From NCBI RefSeq assembly GCF_037975245.1, contig NC_092577.1, positions 29,316,398-29,380,397 of the forward strand: 64,000 nt of DNA, read 5' to 3'. Positions 43,201-56,224 of the stretch are shown in pieces. The notes under the pieces were generated by a model. It saw only the letters and a program-made list of their open reading frames with translations, ran no database searches and was not told where the DNA came from. This DNA comes from Apostichopus japonicus. Lineage: Eukaryota; Echinodermata; Holothuroidea; Aspidochirotida; Stichopodidae. The translations under genes and the position numbers were made by a program. Numbering within the stretch: position 1 is the stretch's first letter; each line of letters opens with the position of its first letter.

Positions 43201-46200
43201 CAAATACAGCATGCTTAGATTATGTAAAAAAAATTGTCAAATTTACTGATACTATATCTCAATAATTGCACTGTTTCCAAACAATGAAGAATTCCCTCTA
43301 TTTATGTTTTAATTTGCAATTGGAGGAGTTTTTGGAGGTTAGTTTTTGGTAAACATCAGATGGATTATATAATTTGTTAACATTCCTTCTGGGGAAACTA
43401 TTCTTTCCACAGCTTCGATGCCGTTGTCCTCCAGATGTAAACTGTGTTGATTCCAACGGTAATACACCGTTGATTCGAGCCAGTCTACAGGACAACAGAG
43501 ACATGGCCGTGTTGCTTATACAAAATGGAGCAGATGTCGATATTCGTAACAATTCGAGCGAGACAGCTACCTCTGTAGCTAAGTCGTCACAAATGAAGGA
43601 ATTATTGGAGGTAACATTAATGCCATTGTCTACTGGTAGCCTGTGACAAACCTAACATCCAGATGTGCATATAGATCAAAATTTGGGACCAGCCTAGCAG
43701 TATTCTTTGATTTGAATAGCAAAAGAAATAAGTTAGTGTTTCTGGCCAATCGAACTGTTTGTAGTGAAGAGATCAACAGGGAATAAGTTATTCTTTCTGG
43801 CCAATCAAACTGTTTGTATTGAAGAGATCAACAGGGAATAAGTATGTGTTTCTGGCCAATCAAACTGTTTGTATTGAAGAGATCAACACAGAATAAGTTA
43901 GTGCTTCTGGCAAATCAAACTGTTTGTAATGAAGAGATCAACACAGAATAAGTTAGTGTTTTTGGCATATCAAACTGTTTGAACTGAACAGATCAACAGG
44001 GAATAAGTAAGTGTTTTCAAACTGTTTGTATTGAAAAGATCAATAGGGAATAAGTTAGTGTTTCTGGACAATCAAACTGTTTGCATCGAAGAGATAAACA
44101 GGGAAGAAGTTAGTGTTTCTGGCCAATCAAACTGTTTGTTTTGAAGTGATCAACATCAGAATTAGTTAATTGTGTTTGTGGCTAGTCAAATCATTTGCTT
44201 TGAAGTTATCAACAGGGAATAAGTTAGTGTTTGGGGCAAATCGAACCCTTTGCTTTGCTTTGAATTGAATAGCAAGCAAGAAGTTGTTGTTTGGAATTTT
44301 GCATAACAATTTTTCAAATTTTTGAATGGTATTCGTAAAAAAAATAGTGACAATTCTAAGGTTGTATGTAACCAAAATGTGAGTAGTAATTTTCTGTATC
44401 CATAGCAACAAATAAAACTAGCTGCTTTAGGATTACTCATTTCCTCCAATTCTGTTGTTTCTCTTTTTCTTCTTCTAACGATGGTTTCACTATTTCAATT
44501 TCTATTCTGAACCCAGCTATGGGTGGGTAGCACAATGTCACCTATCACCATATAAATACACTTGAGTACAGAACATATTTGATTTAGTTTGTGTAATATG
44601 TTTAAAATAAAGTTTAAGCACTTTATTTGGTACAATTTTTACATAAGAAGCTGATAAAAAGAGTAACATAAAGTTAATGCAACCAAAGGGCTGCCCTAAG
44701 TTTAACAAGCATATCCTATGTGAGCAGTCTTAAGACCGTGCACCTCATAACAACGACTGTAGTTTTGTGTGGAGAAAGACAAAAGCCCAAACTCAACCAC
44801 AAATGACCTGTTTTTTGTTCTATAGGTGTTCATAGCTAATATCAGAGTTCACTGTGAATTTATGTATACAGTGTTTCTTAAGATAGGTGTAACCAAAAAA
44901 CAGGTTACTATTCGATATCGGTGACCCACATCAGAGGAAACAAAGGGAATCAGATTTACTTTCACAGGGCATTTCTATAGCATTATTTTTTAATATCAGT
45001 TCATGGCTGGACAAATGAGAAAAGAAAAAAACAAGAAAACAAAAAATACTCTTGGATTAACTTCTTTCAACTTGGAAACTTTTGAGCAGTCAAGGTTTAA
45101 TCCTTATCAAGTTCATTTTAAGCAAGGAAATTAAAAGTAAAAAAAAAAGTGGAATGAAACCAATAGACCATCTACTCTTCTACCTCAAAACCTTCATTTT
45201 AAGCTATAGAAAGTGGCATATTATATATTTTAAAAGTGAAACCCCCGCCTAAATTATTGGAAAACTGTTTTATTATTTTCTACTTTAGTATCTGATTATT
45301 TGCCATACAAGTTGAAAACATTGCAAAATGATCTTGTTTTAGTCAAATATGTATAGCGGAATTTTCAGCAAATGTTTATAAATGTTAATTAACATTGGTT
45401 CTTTGTTCATTTATGTGACACTTTAATGAACTTTATTGTTAGAGTGACTTTAGCGTGTTACTTTCTTCACTGCAACGTGGCTTTTTGTTTATTAATGGTT
45501 TTTATCTTCTTCCTTTTACTGTCTTCATACTCAGATCCAGGGTAATACAATCAGCAGGTTTGAAGGACCTATTTTGAAGGTACTAATTTATCTTATATCT
45601 TCCACTATTCAGCTATTTTTTTTCATGACATGACTATCATTCTTTAAGTTACACATTATTATTTATTATATATTACTTATCAACATTTTGTAAAGTGCAA
45701 TTTGACTTTTATTATCTCTAAGATCACATGGTTAGATTTGATTGTTTCAAAAATGGAACCTTTTTGGTTCCATACCAACAGTTGTGATTTGGCAAAAAGT
45801 AGGAAATTTGTGTAGTCATGTTATATAATGTGATGAGTTATTGTGTGATGATATGTGTCTGATGTGAAAAGGTGTTATAAGGTGATGCTATGTGTGTGAT
45901 GTTGGAAGGTGTGATAAGGTGATGCTGTGTGTGTGATGAGGTATTGTGTGATAAGGGGATGCCATATGTGTGATGAGGTATTGTATGATAAGGTGATGCT
46001 GTGTGCGCGATGAGGTATTGTGTGATAAGGGGATGCCATATGTGTGATTAGGTATATTATGATAAGGTGATGCTATGTGTGAGAAGAGGTATAATGTGAT
46101 ATGTTTGTGATGAGTTATTGTGTGATAAGGTGATGCTGTGTGTGATGAGGTATTGTGTGATAAGGTGATGCTGTGTGTGTGATGAGGTATTGTGTGATGA

Positions 46201-49200
46201 GTTATTGTGTGATAAGGTGATGCTGTGTGTTATGAGGTATTGTGTGATAAGGTGATGCTTTGTGTGTGATGAGGTATTGTGTGTGTTGAGGTATGGTGTT
46301 ATGCAGTGTGTATTGTTGTGCTACTTTAAAAATATTTCCATAAGGTTGTAAGTTCTTATCTATGACTATTTAATCCCCAATTACTTATATCTCTTGACAA
46401 AACACAGATAGTTTGTCTTAATCTTTCCCAATTGCAGTTTTAATCTGTAATGCCCTTCTCTTCTCCTTATTACAGATGTTTGGTCTAATGCATCGGTATA
46501 AGTCATACTGGATCGTGGTTGATCAGGGTGTTGCTACATATTACAAAACCAGGTAAAAGAACATGCACCATCAAAGTACCTTTTTATGGGAATTGTCCTT
46601 AAAATTCTTCTTTTTGAAAGAGATGCATAGCTTGTTACGATCTTATACATCAGAAAGGAGTAATGAAAACCTTCCTCCAAACTCCAGCCCCCCACCACCC
46701 CCCTTTTTTAACTAGCTCTGTCAAATTATCTCTCCGTGCCAGCACAACTGCATCTGTAGACTGCTATGTCAAAAAAACATTAAATAACTGTGAGATGTAG
46801 GTATTTTACTGTGAAATAGTGCAGTAATTCATCCGTTATCGCACAGCAAATTGACCAGAAATGGTGACGGAATATCTCCACAAAAATCCATAGATTTGTA
46901 GCAGTGTTTATTTTCACAAAACCATAATGCTTTTCGGTATTTTATAACTAAGAAATTAAAGAGATGTGAAAACTGCTATGCAAATTATTAACACTAACAT
47001 AATTTCCTGATTTGCGTTGTCACAAATTTTCGATCAATCTCGTTATCAATCGACTCGAAATAATAGAACAGTTGTCATTTAAAATACACGTAGCAAAAAT
47101 ATATAACCCAGAAAATGGCCCAGAAGAATCAACTTTTATCCTAACCTGTCACCATCAAATTTTCTAATCCATGTTTTTGATAATTCTGTGGGGGAATGAA
47201 AGTTCAATAAAGAAGTATTCTAAACTTGCGGTAGGTTGAAGTATATATAAGTTTAGTTCAAGGAAATTTGACTGGTGAAAGGAAATGCTTTTGTGTCTCT
47301 ATCTTCCAGGGCGGATTCAGTTGCTAAAGCAAAGCGTCGAGGATACAGGTACTTGTCTGGTTCAAAGATTGAGGTAAGTTGATATGCCCTCTTTTCTCCT
47401 AGTTTCCTTATTCCCCCGACCCCCCCTCTCCACCGACTCCTTCCCCATGTAGACAGACAGACACACAGACAGACACAGATCCAACTTTATTGCTTCCATC
47501 AAAATGGCAAATAATTGCTCGCAGTGAAAAACACATAAATAGTGCACATGAAAGAAACAAATAAAAAAGAAGAAAAGTGTTGATAATAAGAAAACAAAGA
47601 CAGAAAATAAAAACACAGAAGAGGAATTGATGGCAGAAAATATGCATCAAAGGTTAAGAAGATAAGGTGACTAAGAAACCATACAAAACTTACAGAATGG
47701 CAAAACCTGTAATATCATAAGATATCTGTACATTTTTATGTGTCTTTCTCCAGCAAAAAAAAAGAGTTTAAATGTGTTAGACTTGTTCTCTTTTTAGTAA
47801 TCTTTTATTAGAATTTTTCCCCTTTTTGCCATTCTTTATTTGGTTTTTAAATGTCTTACATTGACTGAATGAAAATGTCTTACATTGACTTTATTTCCAC
47901 TCAACTCTATCTGTGCATAAATTTACATAAATTATACCTGTATACCGGCCATCCTCGAAAACGTTACATCATAGAAATTGTCAGCATTAGACTTAAGTGT
48001 AGGTGGATAGAGGGGGTGGGTGGGACTGGGGGAGGTAACGAGAGTCAAGAACAGTGGTTGAAGAGGGGTGCTTAGAAGGAAGCAGTTTAAGCCTCTGGAT
48101 CAATGTGAACTGACCCTCTCCCCTCCCTTCCTGTTAGATGTTCTCTTTTTTAGTAATCTTTCTCCAGAATGTTCCCCCTGTTTGCCATTCTTTATTTGGT
48201 TTTTAAATGTCTTACATTGAGGGTAAGTTCAGCTAACACTCACAGCAGTCGGCAATACTCTGTAATTGTAATCCCAGGTCACCCTTCAGTGCCGTGAGAT
48301 TACGTTATCAATCATAGCTGCTGGATTTGCTGGTATCCCGAACGATATTAGCCGGAGTTAACGAAGCTACAATACCTTTCATGATCATTTAGCAGTCGCA
48401 TAGCTCTGTAGTGGTATGGCATTGCACTGGTAGCCCAGACAGTGTAACAGGAAATTCAATGCCACTTTCATTACACGACAAACCTACTCGTAAAAATGTA
48501 CGGTTGTAATATCGTAGGGACTTCTGTGAGTGGGTTGGGTTGACGTAGTTGTTATCAAATATTGTATCTTGGAGTCAGTTATGAATCGAATATGGCAGAA
48601 CATGTGGAGGTATGTAAGATAAAGATTTTCCAATGTTTACCTGTTTTTTTTTTTAGATTTAATGATAAAGAGGGAAATGTTGTTGGCAAGAAATATGTGT
48701 CATGTTTTTAAAAGTAGTTTTGTCTTTCAAAAGGCTTTTGAAGGTGGATAATTTTAGAATAAACTCATTACTTGTATAAAATGCTTAAATAGAAAAAGTT
48801 GATTTTTGAAACAGCTTGTGTTTTCTGAACTACTGATCATGAAAGAATAATTTTTCTGTTTACATTTAAACATACCCTAGAGAAAGAGTAAACATATTAT
48901 TGTTATTTAAGTGTTAAATAGCAGAATCTATAGAACTATCGTAATATGACAAGTACATAGCTTGGTAAGGTGAAAGGAGCCCGGAATATTCAGTGTATAA
49001 ATTACACAAATGTAACAGAGTAGCTGATTGTGACTTAGTTTAAGAAGAATTCATTTCTCGTGTATTGAAATATCACATGATGTATATTGTGTAGATGAAG
49101 TTGAGGTGTATAGAGGTAGAAAAAGGGGCCTAGTGGTGTGGAGGGGGGGGGAGGTAGGGGTGAAGAGTTGCTTAAATAGTCAACCAGACATAAAGTCTTT

Positions 49201-52200
49201 CAAGGCATTTGGAGTTGGGTTGTGAAATGAGAATGGGATGGGGGGGGTATGGATCACTCTAGGGGGAATAATCTTTCTAGGGAAGGTTGGGGGGTGGGGA
49301 GTGGGGGTTTACCCTGATCCCTTTTTACAAAATGTCACACACTGGATATGACATCATAGATGTTATTGAGTCTGAACTCTGGGTATGTCACTCCAAAAAC
49401 ATTGGGAAATGCATTTGACAAGAATTCAGATTTAATGTCATATTGAAGCGAAGTTATTTGCAATTATAACCAGATTAGACTGTTTTACGTTGCATCATTG
49501 TTTTCTTCCTTTCTTAAGCTTGGGTCTGATTTGGAGGTAAGAGTATGGTTTTGTGTAATTATTTTTGTTGCTGTATCTGTGTTGCACCTCATTCATTTGT
49601 GTAGTGGTTCCACTTCCATCACCTCTTCAACATGATAAATGAATATTCATTCATTGTGGTAGCTTTGGATTGCTTTTAAACGCATTGAAGACTCGCCCAA
49701 ACCGCGTGCCGCCATCTGAAAATGTTAACTTTCCGTTGCTTGCAAGTGAAGTTTTCTGCTTTTCGCTACAAAATGCAGACAGTAATGAAACATGATACCT
49801 TGTTATCTTTAGCTGGACCTGAGATGTCCATCGCTGTATCGTTTGTACACTGTGCTGTGGGTATTGACCGCAGCTGTATGTACTGACTTAACTGTACACT
49901 AGCGTCTAATTACAGAAGGTAGCAAGCTGTGTGTGTATTTTCTGGGATCGATGGTGGTGTCTAAGACTTCTGTTACACCTCATTCGAAACTAGGTCAGAT
50001 TACCGGCATTAGATGTTTCTTTGTGCACGAGTCTTCACACCCTTTAAACGTAGCACATATATTCTGTCAAGTGAATATTCATTAGCAGTCTCCTCGGACT
50101 GCAGCTCGTGTTTAGTGGTAGGCTAGTGACCAGTGTTTCCATGTTCAGATTCTTCCAGTAGATAGAACTAGAGTCAAAGCAGATGGTGACAGGATAACGT
50201 TAAGTTGGCGCTATTCCTGAATGGAAACAAGCTGTATGTGGGATCCAGCGAAATGAATCTACACAATCTGCCAGCCGGTGTAAAATTTTTCTGTCCAAAA
50301 TACCACCTTTTTGGGGTAAATTTATTCATATTTAAACAGCAAGTAATCATAGTTTCTTGCTAAAAATAATGTCACTTCTTTGTGTGCTTGCTGTACTCAT
50401 GAATATTCATAAATAGTTTCAACTGTTTGGATTGCCTGTCATATTTTTAAACCAGCTTCTCATAAGCGTGACATCTTACACTTGCAGTTACATCTCTGTG
50501 TTGCTTGCTACGGTTGATCATCTCAGTCGATGCCTGTTGTTCTTTGCACCCAGTTCGGACAGTTTTTTAATTTTTTAACAGACTGTGCTTTCATGCCATG
50601 CTTCAAAGCATTTGTAGTAAGAAATATCCTGTTCCTATTAGATAACTGTAATAGAAACTGTTCAAATGAGAGTAATAAACATATCAAAATTGTCCTGTTT
50701 TGATGGTGTTTTTGTGCAATGATGTGGAATATTCATTTCTAGGTAATCTCTTTGGATTGCCTGTTAATTAATATTAGATAACTGTAATAGAAACCTTTTA
50801 AATAAGAGTGCGTTGAAGCGTGACATGAGAGTGCTAAACATATCAAAATTATCCCAGCTGTTTGATGTTTCATGGTTTTTTGTGCATTCATGTTGAATAT
50901 TCATTTGTAGGTGATCTCTTTGGATTGCCTGTTATTTCCTATCTGATAACTGTAACAAAACTGTTCATTAAGAGTGCTTTGCAGTGCAACATGAAAGTAC
51001 TAAACATATCAAAGTTGTCCCAGCTGTTTGTTTTTGTGTGAAGCATTCATGTTGAATATTCATTTCTATGAGGTCTCTTTGGATTGCCTATTATTTCCTA
51101 TAGATAACTGTAACAAAACTGTTCATTAAGAATGCTTTGCAGTGCAACATGAAAGTACTAAACATATCAAAGTTGTCCCAGCTGTTTGCTTTTGTTTGCA
51201 GCATTCATGTTGAATATTCATTTACAGGTCATCTCTTAGGATTGCCTATTATTTCATATTAGATAACTGTAACAAAACTGTTCATTAAGAATGCTTTGCA
51301 GTGCAACATGAAAGTACTATTAACTTATCAAAATTGTCCCAGCTGTTTGATGTATTTTTGTGTACATTCATGTTGAATATTCATTTGTAGGTGGTCTCTT
51401 TGGATTGCCTGTTATATGAAAACTCCTGGATTTGTTCAATTGCTCAACATAGCATCTGTGTACCTGAAATGATTTGACAAATTTGCTAAATTTTAAGCAT
51501 AATTTTTAAGCAAAAAAAGTTATTCCTCAAATTGATGGTCAGGTATACAAACCAATATTTTTTGAAAGAAAAGAAGAAAGATCAGAGATACTTACAAATT
51601 ACTGAACTGTTTAAAACATTTTTACTGAGCGAGGGATCATTTACATTAAAGCAAATTTCTTTGTGCTTAGAACTAAGTTACTGCCATAGCCAAGACTGAA
51701 ACCTTTGACAATATTACTGGCTATGAATATTTGGATAGACTTGAGACCTAAACTGCCAAGAATTAGAGCAGATCTTTGTAAATGTTTTGATCCTTTATTG
51801 AATTCCATAACCATATACTTAATGACAAGTCAAAATTTCATTTCCAGTAAATAGAAGAAAGAATGGAAACTTTAAACTTTTCTTCTGTTGTTGAATATTC
51901 ATTTGTAGGTGATCTCTTTGGATTGCCTGTTATATGCCAACCCCTGGATGTGTCCCTTTTCGCATGTTCTATAATAGTGCAGATATGAAGAATGTCCTGG
52001 AGACAAAATGTTGTGGATTGAATCAAATTCATTCGTTGCTCAATAATTGTTCAAAAGTCTGGAGTATGTCAATGCTTGACCAGTTCATTGCTAAATTATT
52101 ACTTTTGAGTTGACCAGACTCAAAAGGCTGCTATAAAGGTGAATCACCGTTATCCTGGAAATGCTGGAAAAATGCTTTGAAAATGCTCGGACAAGGTTGC

Positions 52201-55200
52201 ACATGTTGAGCTATCAAATCTTCATTAATAAACTCAAATAGCACCTTCCTAATATCCTGTGAGAAAGCTTCGTAATGGACAGAGAGAAAAATTTTGGCAT
52301 GTTTTAATTTAGCATTCTAACTTATTGAACAACAGTTTTTTCTTATTTTAGTTGTTGGATTTAATCTTCCCTGACATATCCATACAAGTTTTCTATCTGA
52401 TCAGCAGCTTTAGGTTGAATAATGACTATTCATGATTGGCTATTTCTGATTGGTCATTGAGATTTGAAAATGTGGGGGGGAGTGTCCTAGTTTGCCAAGA
52501 GAAAGTACATCGCTTCTTGCTTTTCATTGCAATTGCTCAAAGTTGATAGGGCTTCGGTTGGGGCAGACGGTATGAATTATGATGGTATGGTCTAAAGACA
52601 AATTGCTAAGGAAGCAACTTATGTTACACATTCAGCTTGTACACTACATGGTTGTGGGTGATATATTCTGGAGACAGAATGCAAAGGATGCATCTTGGTA
52701 ATATATTCAGCCTACATCATGCTCGTTTTCGTGCCCAGGTTCTTTCCTGGGAGACTTTTTCTTAAAAAAGTATCAACGGACATCTCAGTAGGTTTGTTAT
52801 TGTAAGTGTTTAATTAATCCTAAGTAATTCAAGTCTAACAGATAAGCATCCGTTAGTAAACTATGAAATCAATTGATTGGATTTCTGTCGTCATGTGGAG
52901 GTTTTTTCTCTGCGTTGTAATGTTTTTCTTGCTAAGAGTTTTAAATTACATCATTACACAGCTTGGTCTCGTCCCTTGAAGGACAAAAAGATGCTGTTTG
53001 CAACATTATCATTTCTAATTATCGATAACTTTCTCAAGTCATTCGTAACTAGACTTTTAATGCGTTGATAGAAATCTCGGTTTGAAAAGTTACTCGACTG
53101 AATGGAATTTAACCGTTGTTCATCAGTAAATAGTCGAGATTGATAATACTTTCTTCTAGTCTCCATTCATATTGCTGCTATCTTCACTCTTTGTAGAGTC
53201 GTGTGTGACCATCTAATCAGACACATTTATGTGTACATTCATGATTTTGTATAGTTTGCAACCAGGGTGGGCTAGCCAGCAGTACGTACGTCTTTTTACG
53301 AAGAAAGTTATTTTTGCAGCATCACAGTGACTCTAAGATCTCACAATATTCTTTTCTTAATCTGCTTCTTTTCTTTTTTCATCTTCAGGCCTCATCAAGC
53401 AAGATGCTGGCGTTTACGGTCCATTATCCAGATGGATATAGTCAAGTGTGGAAAGTTGACACAGACAACGCTCTGCAGATATCCAGAGACGTAAGAAATT
53501 TAAACCACTGTGTCGACTCATTTCGTCAGAGTCCAAAATCCAATGCTTATGCATGAATAAGGGGTTAATCAATGGTCTAGCGTGCGTTACTCACAGGATT
53601 AATGCACGATCGGGGGATAATGCAAGCGATGCACGGGGGCGGAGCCCGAGTGCATCCAGCGATAGCATTAACACCCGGAGTGCATTTATCATGTGAGTAA
53701 CGCACGCTAGACCGTTGATTAACCCTGTTCATTCATACACTACCATTTGTGTGGGGGAAAAATCATAAAACAAAACATTTTTGGTTACATATAACCAAAG
53801 AAAGTGATGCCCCGTAATTTTACCGTGCGTAACTCACAGGATTAACCACGGTCAGCTGACCTGAATGGACCAATAGGATTTAGGAATCTTTACTAAGTAT
53901 GAATGAACACTGTGTAAAGTTCTCACTATAAAAATAAAATAAAACTGTTAGCAAACTGCTTATCCACTAGAGAGCCTGTGTAGGAGAATGTGTAAAAGTA
54001 AGTTGGCCTGACGTTTCGATCCTAGCAGGATCTTCAGATTGCCTCTTGTCATTTAGCCTCTGAAGAAGATCCTGCTAGGATGGAAACGTCAGGCAAACAT
54101 ACTTAAAGTTCTCACTGTCAAAACCTGGATTCAAATTGCAACATTGTTTCCTATTATTAAATGTAGCTTGTACCTGTCATGACAGTAGAATCAACTCGTG
54201 TTTTTCATTGCTGATTCACACATATCGAGACTTAGGTGTGCACACCGACTGTTGTGGTAACACACGATGTCATTTAAGACTAAATTGATTTCAAAGGGAT
54301 TGATATATTGAACACAGGATCTCTGCACTGGACATTGCATGAAATGTGATCAACGTTCTGTTATGGTGAGAGGTGAATCGTGCTTTTAAACCAGCTCACA
54401 AGTTAAATCCCATTATTTGGTAATGGATTCAAAGTAAAAGCAAACAAATAGTTCTCATATTAAAGATTTGTTGATTTTTCTTTTCTTTTCGTTCTTTACT
54501 ATACAGAAATGGGTGAAAGTATTTCAAGATCATTCCAGCTTCAGCGGGTCACAGCAGTCAGGATTGCCGCTTCTTGAACTGGCAACAGATGGAGGTAGCG
54601 ATGAAATCTCTCTCACAAACCTGGAAGAGAAAATTAAAGTAATAATATACATTTTGAGTTGTTATAAAAGGTACTTTTCAAGTGAGTTTGTTATAAGAAG
54701 GCGGCTATTGCACAGTTATATAGAAAATACCAGCAGTGTACTCTGTGGGTTCAACCTGGGATGTCATCCTTTGTGCCAAGCCTGGGCTATCATCCTAAGT
54801 GCCCAGCCTGGGATTTCATCCTTCGTGCCCAGCCTGGGGTATCATCCTTTGTGCCCAGACTGTGCTATCATCCTTTGTGCCCAGCCTGGGCTTTCATCCT
54901 TTGTGCCCAGCCTGGGCTATCATCCTTTGTGCCCAACCTGGGCTATCATCCTTTGTGCCCAGCCTGGGCTATCATCCTTTGTGCCCAACCTGGGCTTTCA
55001 TCCTTTGTGCCCAGCCTGGGATATCATCCTTTGTGCCCAGCCTGGGATATCTGTTCAGTGCAGCCTTGGCTACCATCTTTTGAACCAACCCTGGTCTACG
55101 GTAATTTAATTCCTCATGGGATACCATCCAATGATTGCAGCCTGTGCTACCGTCCTTTGAGTCCTGTGTGGGCTACTGCTGGGACTAACTTCTGAGTTTA

Positions 55201-56172
55201 ATTTTTATTACTGCCCAGATTGGACTACCATCCGTTGAGCCCAGTATACTACCTTCCGTTGAGCCCAGCATACTACCATCCGTTGAGTACAGCATGGACT
55301 ACCTTCCGTTGAGTCCAGCCTGGACTACCATAATTTTCAAAGCTTAATCTGGGCCACTACCCTTTGGCTATAGCCTATTATATGATGAAATATCTATGAG
55401 TTTTTTTTGTCATCTTGCAAGCATCTTCTTGAAGTGATTGCAGGCTACACTATTGTTGTGTATTGCATACAGAGGATGACAATGCCATTTGAAATTGATA
55501 TTGATGTCTATTGCCATGTGTAAGCCCTTATTACTGAGTCTGGTTGGAATAAATATATCTTTTTTTTCTACCTCCTTCTTACATTATTTAACCAGAATGC
55601 CAGAGTACAGCAAGATTTACTAGAGGAGCATGTCAAGAATATTAGGTCAAGTCTTTCAACAATAATCAAGAAACCTGGATCACCAAGACGAGTGATTGAC
55701 GGAGGAATACATAAAGGTAATAATTATTAAATCATAAAGAAATCCATCGAACCGAAAGATATAACTTTGATGCATCCTCTTATCTTCAGGTTTCATGTGA
55801 AGAGCAATATTCAAGCTATTTTTTGTTCTCTATGTAGCTATACATATACATATATATATATATCTCTTTTGAGATCTGGCCAAAGGATTCACAAATGATT
55901 TCGAGTTGGTTAGCATCATGTTTGATCTCTAGAGTAAGGCAAAATATGTCACCAAAACCAGAACTAGTATTGTTTGTAACAGGTGGCAAATGCCTACAGT
56001 GGAATTATGACCTTTCTTACTGGTTTCAAACATCTGGACATACAATCAGCGTCCATAGCCTAGTGGTTAGGGTGTCCGTGTACAGAGCGGGAGGCCTGGG
56101 TTCGAATCCCGGTGGAGGCTGGAAGTTTTTTTACTGTTCTTGATTTTCCAACTCATTACAATTTCATATATG

Positions 56173-56224
<52 letters not shown>

